Source: Euptelea pleiosperma
Lineage: Eukaryota > Streptophyta > Magnoliopsida > Ranunculales > Eupteleaceae
Reading direction: 5' to 3'
Length of the DNA stretch: 64,000 nucleotides
Assembly (NCBI GenBank): GCA_035048495.1
Contig: CM068543.1
Location: 24,851,751 to 24,915,750 of the forward strand
Of this stretch, positions 33,423-42,834 are shown piece by piece. Positions within the stretch are counted from its first letter, which is position 1. Each line of letters opens with the position of its first letter. The notes beneath the pieces are model-generated. The model ran no database searches. It had not been told where the DNA came from and was given only the letters and a program-made list of their open reading frames with translations. Position numbers and translations under genes: made by a program.

Positions 33423-33896
33423 GGGCCTGTTTGGTAACGCACTGCGGCGGGCAAATAAAATATTTAGCCGCGCTAATATTCGCCCGGCTGCGCTTGGCAG
33501 CCACTCGCCCTCGGCGAATATTTAGCCGCCCCCCCCCCCCCCCCCCCGTGAAAATATTTTCACGCCGATTATACCTTGGTGAGAATTTTCTCACCGGAAA
33601 ATCACTATTTTCAATAAAAATTAATTTTTTAATATATAAAAAATATAAAAATGAATTTTTTTTTTTATCCTTTGACATAATATGTGGTTCCCGCACTCGC
33701 CCAACCTATTTTTGACTTATTTTGATATGTGGGACCCACTTAAATTGAAAGAAAATGAAGTAAGTTGAAGTGAGCTAGCTAATACACGTACCAAACATTG
33801 TTAAATATTGCTATGAGCAAATATGTAGCCAAGATAATATTCGCCTGGCTAAATATTCGTCGTCGGAACTCTTTTTCTCACGTACCAAACAGGCCC
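33423..33896. mobile_element. Tourist-like MITE (PIF/Harbinger) with poly-C tract, TTA duplication
   Basis: The ends GGGCCTGTTTGGTAACG and CGTACCAAACAGGCCC are inverted repeats with TTA at 33420..33422 and 33897..33899. Subterminal sequence repeats AATATTTAGCCG and AATATTCGCC. A run of about 20 C lies at 33530..33547. Open frames on both strands here are not genes. Confidence 0.85.
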
Positions 33897-33948
33897 TTAG
33901 AGTTGGATTGGGACCGTAAAACTCTAGAGCTTCTTTCTGATTCACCAC

Positions 33949-33973
33949 CACACACACACACGCACACACACAA
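33949..33973 (+). repeat. (CA)n microsatellite
   Basis: CACACACA run with one CG interruption, at the broken left end of a MITE fragment. Confidence 0.9.
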
Positions 33974-33974
33974 A

Positions 33975-34240
33975 AGATGACACGTTTCTAGATGTTGGAT
34001 TTGTATTTCATCATGGGTTTTACAAAACAGGCCCACATATTCCAAGCCCATGACAAAAAAAAAATGTAGATGCTTGAATTCAACCACCATAAATCACCAA
34101 TCAGGCTGATTTTTTGTGTGTAGGCCCATTAAGAGGTGGGCCAAACATTCATTGGTAGTGGGCCCAATGAGTGTCACGTGCCATTTTGAAGTGGTCACTG
34201 GTGTGTCAAAAACTCTTCTCTTTGGTGCAAGCGGTGTACC
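33975..34240. mobile_element. Fragment of a foldback MITE related to family C
   Basis: Core TTCATCATGGGTTTTACAAA pairs with CCAAGCCCATGA. The right arm has GTGGGCCAAACATTC and AGTGGGCCCAATGAG, also found in the element at 22391. The left arm is lost at the CA repeat. Confidence 0.45.
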
Positions 34241-34324
34241 AAATTTTCATGAGCAATTATAGACGACAGAGAAACAGAGACAGACAGACAGAATGAAAAG
34301 GCGACTGCGGTTTCGACGAATTTT

Positions 34325-34510
34325 CTTCATAATGATTGATAATTTCTAGCCATAGATTTTTGCACTTTTTTAGGATTGTTTTTTGCCGTTGGATTCAAGC
34401 AAGTTTTTTGGATACTTAATCCAATGGCTAGAAATTATCAATAAAGATATTTTTGGTATATGTATATCCACCAAGGAGTGGGCTAAACATCGATACGGTT
34501 TGTGGGCCCA
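34325..34510. mobile_element. Foldback MITE fragment in the promoter region of the protease gene
   Basis: GATAATTTCTAGCCAT near 34340 is the inverse of ATGGCTAGAAATTATC near 34423. The right arm continues with GTATATCCACCAAGGAGTGG and ends near AACATCGATACGG. It lies about 300-480 bp upstream of the ATG at 34807. Confidence 0.45.
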
Positions 34511-34703
34511 AAAAAATTGAGCTATATAGGGCCACGGGCCCACGAGAGCCCTCGTTTGCATCCAAAAAATTTCCTCCTCTCCTCACGTTCTCCATAGGAT
34601 TTCAACCGTTAAGAGTCTTCGAGATTCGTTTTGCATGCATCCCGAGGACCATCAACGATATGAACTTAAGGAAGAGGTGTATACACAGAAATAATACAGT
34701 ACA

Positions 34704-34806
34704 TATATATCGAATACGTATATTTATACGGAAGACATACGTATACCTCATTTAAAACCAAAAGTACCAGACCCAGCTTTCTTTCTCTCTTCTTCTTTCT
34801 CTAACA
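34704..34806 (+). promoter_or_regulatory. Putative core promoter and CT-rich 5' UTR of the protease gene
   Basis: TATA-like motifs TATATAT (34704..34710) and TATTTATA (34721..34728) precede a pyrimidine-rich leader (CTTTCTTTCTCTCTTCTTCT, 34778..34797) typical of plant 5' UTRs. The transcription start is not defined by the sequence. Confidence 0.45.
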
Positions 34807-36156
34807 ATGGTGGTATCTCTCTCACGCGTTTTTCTTCTCTCACTGCTGTTTCTCTCTTCCACGGGTCTCTGTAACACCCAAGACAACAACACAGCAGAAT
34901 ATTTGAAACTACCATTGCTCCATAAAAACCCATTTGTTTCTCCTTCAGAAGCTCTCGCCTTCGATTCTCATCGTCTCTCTCTTCTCTTCTCAGCTTTACA
35001 GAACCGGAAAACATTAAAAACTCCCATTGTCTCCGGGGCGTCTGTAGGATCCGGCCAGTACTTCGTCCAATTCAAAATCGGAACCCCACCTCAGAAACTC
35101 CTCCTTGTGGCCGATACAGGGAGCGATTTGATCTGGGTCAAGTGTTCTGCGTGCCGGAACTGCACCAAACACACAACCGGATCGGAATTTTTCGCTCGCC
35201 ACTCGACTACATTCTCACCGATTCACTGTTACAATCGAGCGTGTCGACTCGTTCCTCACCCAGCCAAAAATGGCCATTGTAACCGTACTCGGCTTCACAG
35301 TCCGTGCAGGTATGAGTATTCCTACGCTGATGAGTCGAACACGAGTGGGTTTTTCTCTAGAGAGACGACGACCTTGAATACGAGCTCTGGACGAGTTGCT
35401 AAGCTGAGAAACCTGGCTTTTGGTTGTGGGTTTCACAACTCTGGTTCGAGCTTCAATGGAGCTAACGGAGTCATGGGCTTGGGCCAAGGGCCCATCTCTT
35501 TCTCTACCCAAGTGGGTAAGCGATTCGGCAACAAGTTCTCTTACTGTCTCATGGATTACACCATATCTCCACCGCCGACGAGCTATATCTTGATCGGAGA
35601 GGCCCATAAGCCCATTAAGAGAAAGCCAATGATGAGCTTTACGCCATTACAGACCAACTTTCTATCCCCGACGTTTTACTATATTGGGATCAAGAGCGTT
35701 ATCGTTGACGGCGTTAAACTACCCATCGATCCCTCCGTCTGGGCTTTCGACCGCGAGGGTAACGGCGGCACTGTAATTGACTCAGGGACTACACTCACCT
35801 TTCTCGCCGAGCCTGCGTACCGTCAGGTTCTAAAGGCGTTTAAACGGCGGATGAAGCTACCGAGAATGACTGACCCAGCTTCGAGCTTCGATCTTTGCGT
35901 CAATGTGTCGGAGGAGACGAGTCCAAGGCTACCCAGGTTGAGTTTTGAACTCGTTGGTAACTCGGTGTTCTCGCCTCCGGCGATTAACTATTTCATCGAC
36001 ATAGATGACGGCGTTAAATGCCTGGCATTACAAGCCGTTAACTCTCCGTCAGGGTTCTCTGTTATTGGAAATCTAATGCAACAAGGGTTCCTGTTGGAGT
36101 TCGATAGGGACAAGTCGAGGCTCGGTTTTTCACGGCATGGCTGCGCCATACCATGA
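34807..36156 (+). CDS. Secreted plant aspartic protease, family A1 (A1B subgroup), intronless
   Basis: A 449-residue pepsin-like aspartic protease, expected to cleave peptide bonds with two catalytic aspartates after secretion. Residues 1-24 form a hydrophobic signal peptide (VFLLSLLFLSS core). A propeptide-like stretch follows to about 75. The N-terminal lobe has the first active-site motif DTGSD at 103-107, then IWVKCSACRNC and a Cys-rich insertion (about 113-167) typical of plant A1B or nepenthesin-type enzymes. The second site is VIDSGTT with Asp325. The C-terminus has SVIGNLMQQGF and ends GCAIP. Several NxS/T sites suggest glycosylation. Overall it resembles the Arabidopsis At3g25700 type from memory, including length (about 450). 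No frameshift or missing catalytic residue is seen, and the ATG has a good AACAATGG context. MITE remnants flank it on both sides. Its substrate is not evident. Confidence 0.95.
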   Translation: MVVSLSRVFLLSLLFLSSTGLCNTQDNNTAEYLKLPLLHKNPFVSPSEALAFDSHRLSLLFSALQNRKTLKTPIVSGASVGSGQYFVQFKIGTPPQKLLLVADTGSDLIWVKCSACRNCTKHTTGSEFFARHSTTFSPIHCYNRACRLVPHPAKNGHCNRTRLHSPCRYEYSYADESNTSGFFSRETTTLNTSSGRVAKLRNLAFGCGFHNSGSSFNGANGVMGLGQGPISFSTQVGKRFGNKFSYCLMDYTISPPPTSYILIGEAHKPIKRKPMMSFTPLQTNFLSPTFYYIGIKSVIVDGVKLPIDPSVWAFDREGNGGTVIDSGTTLTFLAEPAYRQVLKAFKRRMKLPRMTDPASSFDLCVNVSEETSPRLPRLSFELVGNSVFSPPAINYFIDIDDGVKCLALQAVNSPSGFSVIGNLMQQGFLLEFDRDKSRLGFSRHGCAIP

Positions 36157-36464
36157 TCCCAACAATTCCACGACTCACTGAGTTACTCAGTGAGTTATTT
36201 CTTTTTTCGAAATTTTCTATAAATATAATTGTTTTTGAAGATTATATTTTGAATTTTGGAAGGTCCGTAGTACCGTAGTAGTAGTCGTAGTACCAAGGAA
36301 AAAACAAAAAACGAAAGTATGATGCTGTCAGCCATAAGAAAACATCCTCCCTGGCTCCAGACCGTTGGATGATCATCAGGACTGTATGGGATGTCCGGTT
36401 GCCCGAGGACATGAACGAGCTAGGCAAGACATCGTCCTGTGACTGACAGCAACACAGCTGGGGG
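36157..36464 (+). other. 3' flank of the protease gene
   Basis: Probable 3' UTR with AT-rich TATAAATATAATTG near 36219..36232 that could serve polyadenylation. The rest holds a GTAGTA-type short repeat (36270..36300) and no gene. Confidence 0.4.
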
Positions 36465-36815
36465 AATCGATACTTTGGCACACTCTTTGAGGACTCTGAC
36501 CGTATGGATGTTTGGCCAATCCCTAGGTGGATCTACAAACCAAAAATCAGCCGGATTAGTGATTTCTAGGCGTTGGATTGGAATTATTTTCATGGGTTGA
36601 TATTAACTGTGGGAATTTGATCATTATTGACCTTTATTTGAGGTACAAAGATCCAAAGGTTTGAAATCACTAATCAATCTGATTTTTAGTTTGTAGGTCC
36701 AACTAGGGATTGGAAAAACATCCGTAAAATCAGTCCTCTAAGAGTGTGCCACTTAGGTCATATTGCTCCCTGTCATCCGCTACGATGACAGGACGTGTCA
36801 TCAAAGTTTGCACAG
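36465..36815. mobile_element. Family-A MITE
   Basis: Left arm: TTTGGCACACTCTTTGAGGA and GACCGTATGGATGTTTGGCC. Right arm: CTCTAAGAGTGTGCCACTTA and GTCATCAAAGTTT. It lies about 300 bp downstream of the protease stop codon. Confidence 0.65.
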
Positions 36816-36839
36816 AGCCGGAGTTTGATGTCCTCTCCC

Positions 36840-37120
36840 CCTCCTAAATGCCACGTGGAGTACTCTTTAGGGACCACTGATCTTATGGATATTTGGTCAA
36901 CCTCCTGAGGGATCTACAAATAAAAATTGGTATAGTTAGTGATTTATAGCCGTTGGATTTAGCATTTTAATAGTGTTACTTTTGGCTGTTCGATTTGAGT
37001 CTATTTTTATGCTAAAATATAGCTCTTATAAATTATCGATCAGATTGATATTCCTTATGTAAGTTAACCAAGAGGTAGGCCAAACATCCATAAGGTCAGT
37101 AGACCGTAAAGAGATCCTTC
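36840..37120. mobile_element. Divergent family-A-like MITE
   Basis: AAATGCCACGTGGAGTACTC and TTATGGATATTTGGTC on the left pair with GGCCAAACATCCATAAGGTC on the right. The core is shortened. Confidence 0.5.
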
Positions 37121-37491
37121 AGATGGCTTTTTTTGGAAGGGGAGACTTCAAATTTCGAAGTTCCCTTGGAGCAGCAAATATTTTCTCGTGGATTGATACC
37201 GCAGATGTCGCTGCTGTTTACTCCTGTTTAAAAGACTCAAAATAAAACAACATTCTCATGTCATGTCAATGCTAATCGACACACCCTGACCATTGACCCA
37301 TGTGGAGTATGAGAGAGAGTGGTGGTCTTCTGTCATCATCTCTGTGGTTTCTTCACTTCGTTGTATACTGCCTTTTATCTCCTTTCTTTTTGGGGGGTTG
37401 GGTTTCAAGGCTCAGCTCTCGATCATAATGTCCATGTAAGTGGGACCCATCTAATGGGTGAGCACACATGCTTTCCATGAGAGACACGTAT
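37121..37491. other. Unannotated sequence
   Basis: No gene recognised. GAGACTTCAAATTTCGAAGT at about 37141 resembles a phrase at 26318 (GGACTTCAAATTTGAAGTCG), a short shared palindrome. Confidence 0.35.
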
Positions 37492-37599
37492 GCAGGAGGT
37501 AGGGCTGGCAATGGATCAGATTATTCGAAAAATCGGTGCGGAACTTTACTTTTTGTCATCAATCTATTCCGATCCGATACTGACCCGATATCTATATTA

Positions 37600-37759
37600 C
37601 TAGTAGGTGACCCGTGCCCGCGGCACTCTCCTACAAAGCGTTTGCCAAAATTGAGTGTGAGTGGCTTAGATCCACCATCCATTTGGGGTGATAAGATCTT
37701 GGCCATCCTTTGTTAAGCCTAGAGGGGGGATAAGTGACTTCTCTGTTTTGTTATATAGA
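37600..37759 (-). mobile_element. Mini-Helitron, best-preserved copy (160 bp)
   Basis: Plus strand: A|CTAGTAGGTGACCCGTGCCC ... TTGTTATATAGA|T. Reverse complement: TC at the 5' end preceded by A, a GTGCC-GCG-GGCAC hairpin 10 bases before a terminal CTAG, followed by T. This meets the standard Helitron rules. No coding capacity. Confidence 0.75.
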
Positions 37760-37762
37760 TGT

Positions 37763-37920
37763 ACAGTGGGTGGTCCGTGCCCCTTGGCACTCCCCTACAA
37801 AGCAGTTTCCAAAATTGGGTGTGAGTGGTTGAGATCCATAGTCAATTTGGGGGATAAGCTCTCGACCATCCTTCGTGAAGCCGATAAGAGGGGTATAAGT
37901 GGGGAGACAATTTCCCTGTT
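37763..37920 (-). mobile_element. Mini-Helitron copy
   Basis: Starts CAGTGGGTGGTCCGTGCCCC with hairpin GTGCC/GGCAC and runs to ACAATTTCCCTGTT. The TATATAGA end is lost. Confidence 0.6.
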
Positions 37921-37974
37921 AAATTTATCCAACCGTCTTAATTTTATTTTATGTAAGGGTTGATATGGGCCCTT

Positions 37975-38026
37975 TGATATGAAGCCTATAAGAGGGGGAG
38001 ACAACCGCTGTGTTTTGATATATAGA
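37975..38026 (-). mobile_element. Mini-Helitron end fragment
   Basis: Only the part AGAGGGGGAGACAACCGCTG to GATATATAGA remains, directly joined to the next copy's CTAG. Confidence 0.5.
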
Positions 38027-38198
38027 CTAGTAGATGCGCCGTGCCATCGGCACTCCTCGATAAAGAATTTGCCAAAATCAGGTGAGTGGCGGAGATCCAC
38101 CGTCCATTTGGGGGATGATTAGATCTTGGCCCTTCTTTGTTGATGTTTATAAGAGGGGGTATAAGTAGGGAGACAACCAATGTGTTTTGTTATATAGA
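38027..38198 (-). mobile_element. Mini-Helitron copy
   Basis: CTAGTAGATGCGCCGTGCCA, hairpin GTGCC/GGCAC, and end TTGTTATATAGA. Immediately followed by the next copy. Confidence 0.65.
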
Positions 38199-38500
38199 AT
38201 AGTAAATGGCACATGCCCACGACACTCTCTGACAAAAGTGTTTGCAAAAATTGGGTGCCTTCGGCACTCAAACGTTATAACGGACTGGGGCGTTACCGTT
38301 TTTTCCATTATAACAGCTTCTATAACAGATTGTAACGCATTGAGGGAGAAATGAAAAAATAACAGAAATAACAAAAAATAACGGTGTTGAAATTTAAATT
38401 TTGAATAAATTGAGGTCAAATGAGGCAGATTGAGTGGCTGAAATCTAACCGTCCACATTAGATCAATGGATTTGATCACAACCACTTTTTATCTAGCTGT
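38199..38500 (-). mobile_element. Mini-Helitron variant with AACGG-rich insert
   Basis: Begins AGTAAATGGCACATGCCCAC and carries the same extra block (CTCAAACGTTATAACGGACT, then AATAACAGAAATAACAAAAA) as the copy at 15419. Its far end is not clear. Confidence 0.5.
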
Positions 38501-38726
38501 CCACATTTGAAATTCTATTTTTTTTAATTTTCAAATTTTAAATTTTAAAATTTGAATTTCAGCACTACTTTTTTCCGTTAAAATCATTAAAACCTATTTT
38601 TGCCCATGGCCGTTTCAATCCATTTTAACGGTAACACCCCTCTCAAGGCATAAAAAGTGGGGCTCCTCAACATGACCCTTGGGCTATATGTAAATCCAAC
38701 CCATTTCATTCCTTATATGTAGGTAA
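38501..38726. other. Filler between mini-Helitrons
   Basis: Contains an AACGG-type stretch (TTTTAACGGTAACACCCCTC near 38625) related to the element at 25713. No gene. Confidence 0.35.
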
Positions 38727-38887
38727 ATAGTAGGTGACCCATGCCCACGGTACTCATCGACAAAGCGTTTGTCAAAATTGGTTTTGAGTGGCTGAGATCC
38801 ACCGTCCATTTGGTGTGGTAAGATCTCGGCCATCCTTTATGAAGTCGGATAAGAGGGGAAGACAACCGTCCTGTTTTGTTATATAGA
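38727..38887 (-). mobile_element. Mini-Helitron copy
   Basis: From ATAGTAGGTGACCCATGCCC to TTTTGTTATATAGA|T. The hairpin is weakened (GGTAC for GGCAC). Confidence 0.6.
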
Positions 38888-38972
38888 TATATATAATATG
38901 TATTATATAAATATATATTTATTTGCTTAAAGATATTTAAATATATGCTTAAAGGTATTATATGTTTATATA

Positions 38973-39135
38973 CTAGTGGGTGGCCCGTGCTCCTTGCCCA
39001 TGGCACTCCCTGACAAAGCATTTGTCAAAATCGGGTGTGAGTGGTGGAGATCCACAGTCCATTAGGGGGATAAGATCTTGGCCATCCTTTATGAAGTGGA
39101 TAAGAGGAGAAACAAATTCCCTGCTAAGTTATAAA
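38973..39135 (-). mobile_element. Mini-Helitron copy
   Basis: A|CTAGTGGGTGGCCCGTGCTC with an expanded hairpin loop, through GGATAAGATCTTGG, to CCCTGCTAAGTTATA. The TATATAGA end is decayed. Confidence 0.6.
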
Positions 39136-39302
39136 AATTATATGCATATATGATTGGATCTGACTTGGAACCGATTTAATCATATCGGATCGATTCCAGG
39201 ACTGAATTTTATTGATCCGATCGGATTCAGATTGGGTGTGGATGGATTGAATTTCTTATGGATTGGTATCAAATCAGTACCATTGCCAGCCCTAGCAGGA
39301 GG

Positions 39303-39663
39303 GAACTATTAGACCGTCTACCATATCAGGGTGCGTTATCCTAAATTATAAAACTAGGGTTCGGCGTGCAGCGTGCTTAAAAGGTAAAGGGCCTTTTGGA
39401 GGGGAAGGAAGACAACGTGACCCGACAACGACTTGACGGGGGATGGGGTATTTCAAGATGCTCTTATGTTTGCTTATCAAAAAGACATCAAAAGATGCTC
39501 TTATCTATGTTTGAAAATTAGCGTCAAGAGTGCTAGACTTTGTTGACCTTTGAAAATCAGAAAGGTTGTGTGAATCTTGACCGTACTTATTGATATATCC
39601 ACCCCATTTGATCGGTCGGCCACCTCTTGGATGTGATCATAGTCCAAAAATCATATTCATGTA
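39303..39663. other. Unannotated sequence
   Basis: No gene or element ends recognised. AAGATGCTCTTATG occurs twice near 39455 and 39492. Confidence 0.35.
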
Positions 39664-39990
39664 AGGTCAGGATCAGGGGACACAAATTTTCACTCCAAAA
39701 AATTGGTGGGGCCATTATATGAATTAGAAGGTTTGGAATGATTTTTGGTGGGGATGACCTCTATAGTAAAGAGATCAACCTCAGAAAAATTCAAATCATT
39801 CTGATATCCGTAGCCTAGTTTACAAGTTCGAGAATTATGGACCGTCTAATTTTTACAGTTAACTTGAAACCCACATTTGATGGGGTTCGAAATTTCAGAA
39901 TGGGACTGATTTTTTTTTTGTTAAGGGTGATCTATATGGTGAGGAGATCATCCTCGCCAAGAATCAGCCGTTGATTTATCTTCTATGTAT
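39664..39990. mobile_element. Family-D MITE, right end truncated
   Basis: Starts GGTCAGGATCAGGGGACACA and shares GATTTTTGGTGGGGATGACC, ATTATGGACCGTCTA and TTGATTTATCTTCTATGT with other family-D copies. It stops before the right terminal repeat. Confidence 0.6.
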
Positions 39991-40094
39991 ATGGTGTTAA
40001 TTAAAATTTTTAACTCTATATATAGTAGAAAATCTTATTTAACAATTATCCATAATAATCAAAAGTTATTAGGAGAAAAATGTAGAGGACTCCC

Positions 40095-40430
40095 ATAGTC
40101 CCGTTGCAGTCCATGTAGAGGACTCTTGCGGCCCAAAATAATGACCGCGTGGATGTTCAACCCACCTATTGGTGGATAAAGGCACTTTAAATCAGCTTGA
40201 TTGATGACTTGTAGCTATTGGATTTACTACCCAAAAAACATGCTTGAATCCAGTGGCTAGAATCAATCCTAAAATATACTAAAATCTATGGCCAGAGAAA
40301 ATCATTCAGGGTGATTTTTGGTTTGTATATCTAACAAGGAGTGGGCTAAACATCCATGTGGTTAGTGGGCTGAGGCCTTCTCTCACCTGGGGCCTAAGGC
40401 GACCGCCTTATGCTAGAGACGGCCCTGCAT
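40095..40430. mobile_element. Divergent foldback MITE, family A/C type
   Basis: GACCGCGTGGATGTTCAACC on the left and GGCTAAACATCCATGTGGTT on the right are inverted. The core has TAGCTATTGGATTTACTACC paired loosely with AATCCAGTGGCTAG. Confidence 0.45.
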
Positions 40431-41198
40431 ATTATACTTTAATTTATGAATTTTTGAGCCAAGCCGTATTGCAAAGAGTATACACATACTTCTACTTATA
40501 GTTGGTTACTGTTACCGTTATTTTACCAGACACTAGGATGTTTTAACGGTAATGGTATGTTACCGTTTGTTTTAACGTTGTAAAGGAACATTTTTTGTCG
40601 GAGAGAGAGAGAGTGAGTGTGCGTGTGTGAGAGTAGCAGTCATGGCAGCTATGATGTGTTCAGAGCCAGCTGTTAACGTTTGTACTCTCTCTCTCTCTCT
40701 CTCTCCCCCCATTAATAATTGTAAGTTACGCTCTTATTTGTCCATGCCCACTTCTGCTCGTAAAAGCCAAAAATACAGCTATGAGCTTCTTCATGGAGGT
40801 GGGACCGCGAAGACAGCAACAATGGTTGGTATCTTATCCTTGTAAGATCGAACAGGGAAAAAATGTACCATTTAATGATGAGTTATTATATGATGAGCAT
40901 GAGGTCCACCACCCTCAATAGATCTTCCATTTCATATCTATCTGTGGCCCACCGACTCATCCATCATAATCATTCTATTGATCTTTAGGTTGTGTGCTTA
41001 TCACAAGTTTATCTGATTCCTCAGCCTTGATGAACACATGGGCCCGTTGCTCATGTCAAAACTGAAGCTTACCCAGGACCAAGCCCAAGCCCAAGCCCAT
41101 CAAACTTTAGAAGTCTAGGGATGGCTAGCCAATGATTTGTTGGTTAACCCAAGCTTACTTTCGGCTCAAAACAAATCCCATGACATTCATTGGTAAGA
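40431..41198. other. Unannotated; two microsatellites
   Basis: (GA)n at 40601..40613 and (CT)n at 40685..40704. A CCCAAG-type repeat lies at 41083..41100. A 72-codon frame at 40627..40845 is mostly read from the CT repeat and is unrecognised. No gene supported. Confidence 0.4.
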
Positions 41199-41207
41199 TT
41201 TTCCTTT

Positions 41208-41587
41208 GGGTCAGGCTCAGCGGCCACATATTTTCAAACAATTTTGGTGTACCCACTTGGAAGATAAATCAATGGCTGATTTTTGGAGAGGATGATCTTC
41301 TCACCATATAGATCACCCCTACAAAAAATCAGCCCATTCAGAAATTTCTAACACCATCATATGTGGGGTTCAAGCTAATGGTAAAAAGTAGACATCCATA
41401 ATTCTTCCACTTGTAAACCATGCTATGAATATTAGAATGATTTGAATTTTTGTGAGGGTGATCTCGTCACCATAGAGACCATCCTCCCCAAAAATTATCC
41501 CATTCCAAAACTTCTAATTTATATATTGGCCCCCGACGATTTTGAGTGTGAAATTGTGTGAAAATAGGTGTCTGCTGAACCTGACCC
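41208..41587. mobile_element. Intact family-D1 MITE, 380 bp, 9-bp duplication
   Basis: The ends GGGTCAGGCTCAGCGG and TCTGCTGAACCTGACCC are inverted repeats, flanked by TTTTCCTTT (41199..41207) and TTTTCCTTC (41588..41596), one mismatch. It holds the unoccupied version of the site used by the insert at 17449..17798. Confidence 0.85.
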
Positions 41588-41634
41588 TTTTCCTTCAATG
41601 AAACTAGGGGAACACCACGTGCATCTCCTTACAC

Positions 41635-41925
41635 ATGGCAGTACCTTATACGTGGCACACATTTAGAGACCACTGACCATATATATATTTTTCCCATCTC
41701 TAGGTGGACCTACCTACGAAAATTCATCCTAATTAGCAATTTCTATCCATTAAATTAGTCTTTTTCATGGTTTGTTTTCAACCATAGATTTTTAGCATTA
41801 CTATTTAGCATGCAGTTGAGGTGCATTTTGGCCAATGACACCACCATGCACGTGCGACTGACCGTATGATGTTTTATCCATCTCTAGGTGGACCTACCTA
41901 CGAAAATTCATCATGAATTAGCAAT
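41635..41925. mobile_element. Family-A MITE, rearranged
   Basis: GTGGCACACATTTAGAGACC and GACCATATATATATTTTTCC lead a left half. GTGGACCTACCTACGAAAAT occurs twice in direct orientation (about 41702 and 41890), so two left halves seem fused. Confidence 0.45.
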
Positions 41926-41934
41926 GAGTTTTGA

Positions 41935-42245
41935 CACCATTAATGATGGGCCATATTATGAGCCACATGGCACAATCTTAGAGATCACTGGCCCGTATGG
42001 ATGTTTTGTCCATCCTTAGTTGGACTTACAAATCAAAATTCATTATGATCAGTAATTTATAACCAAGTCATTTTCTTGATTTATTTGTAACTGTGGATAT
42101 TGAACATTATGATCCAAAGGTTAGAAATCACTAATCGGTTTTATTTTTGTTACATAAGTCCATCTAGGGATGAATTAACCAACATCCATACGGTCAGTAG
42201 CCTCCGATAAGGTGACAAGCGTCTCACATTGTGAGTCCATCGTCA
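41935..42245. mobile_element. Family-A MITE
   Basis: ATGGCACAATCTTAGAGATC and CCGTATGGATGTTTTGTCC on the left, AACATCCATACGGTCAGTAG on the right. Outer ends are eroded. Confidence 0.55.
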
Positions 42246-42834
42246 ACTTTGATGATGGACATCATTATCTAAAATTTTCTAACAAAGACTTTAAGTACCA
42301 CGTCAGGATGCAATAATTGCTTGCATAGTTGAGTTGAAATGTATAAATATTGAATGACCAAAGCACCTTTGTAAATTAAAAAAATTTCAAAAACTGAAAT
42401 AAATAATTTTTATCAATATAAAGAACTTGAGGACATATTAGAAATAAGGATTTATTTTACTTTTTCAACATTGAATGAGCTGCAGGTGATGTGTGCTTGC
42501 AGGGTTATGTGTTCTTTGGCACCAAAAAGATCGAAAAGCCCCTATCAAGTAAATAAAATGAAAAAAAAAAGAAGAAAAGAAACAAAAATAAGGGCATTTG
42601 TAGGATATTGGGGTTTAGCGTGAGGCACGCAAGAAGGGCCTTCTCCTTTTAAATAGTAGAATAGACGTATTGGATAGTGTAGACATGTTTTTCAAGAAAA
42701 GTTGGGGTTTACATGTCCAATCAGGGATAACCATCTGTCCATGATTGGTTGAGCCCACTTCACTCTTTAGACATTTTTCTATAAAATCAAGTTCTCCCGT
42801 ACTGCCAAGTACAGTGGTGTTCCCTAATTGGATG
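42246..42834. other. Unannotated sequence
   Basis: No gene recognised. The minus-strand frame 42615..42968 overlaps the next MITE and has no recognisable domain. Confidence 0.35.

Larger units (their letters stand above)
37500..39294. mobile_element. hAT-type non-autonomous element, perfect 8-bp duplication, filled with mini-Helitrons
   Basis: The ends TAGGGCTGGCAATGG and CCATTGCCAGCCCTA are inverted repeats, flanked by identical GCAGGAGG at 37492..37499 and 39295..39302. An 8-bp duplication is diagnostic of hAT elements. The subterminal parts are rich in GATCCGAT motifs. The middle (about 37600..39135) is a series of mini-Helitrons. No transposase is present. Confidence 0.9.

Noticed and set aside
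33334..33715. Overlapping frames on both strands, Pro- or Gly-rich
   Set aside because: They lie in a Tourist MITE and are driven by its poly-C tract.
35215..35607. 130-codon minus-strand frame inside the protease gene
   Set aside because: Shadow of the protease coding sequence; no independent start context or domain.
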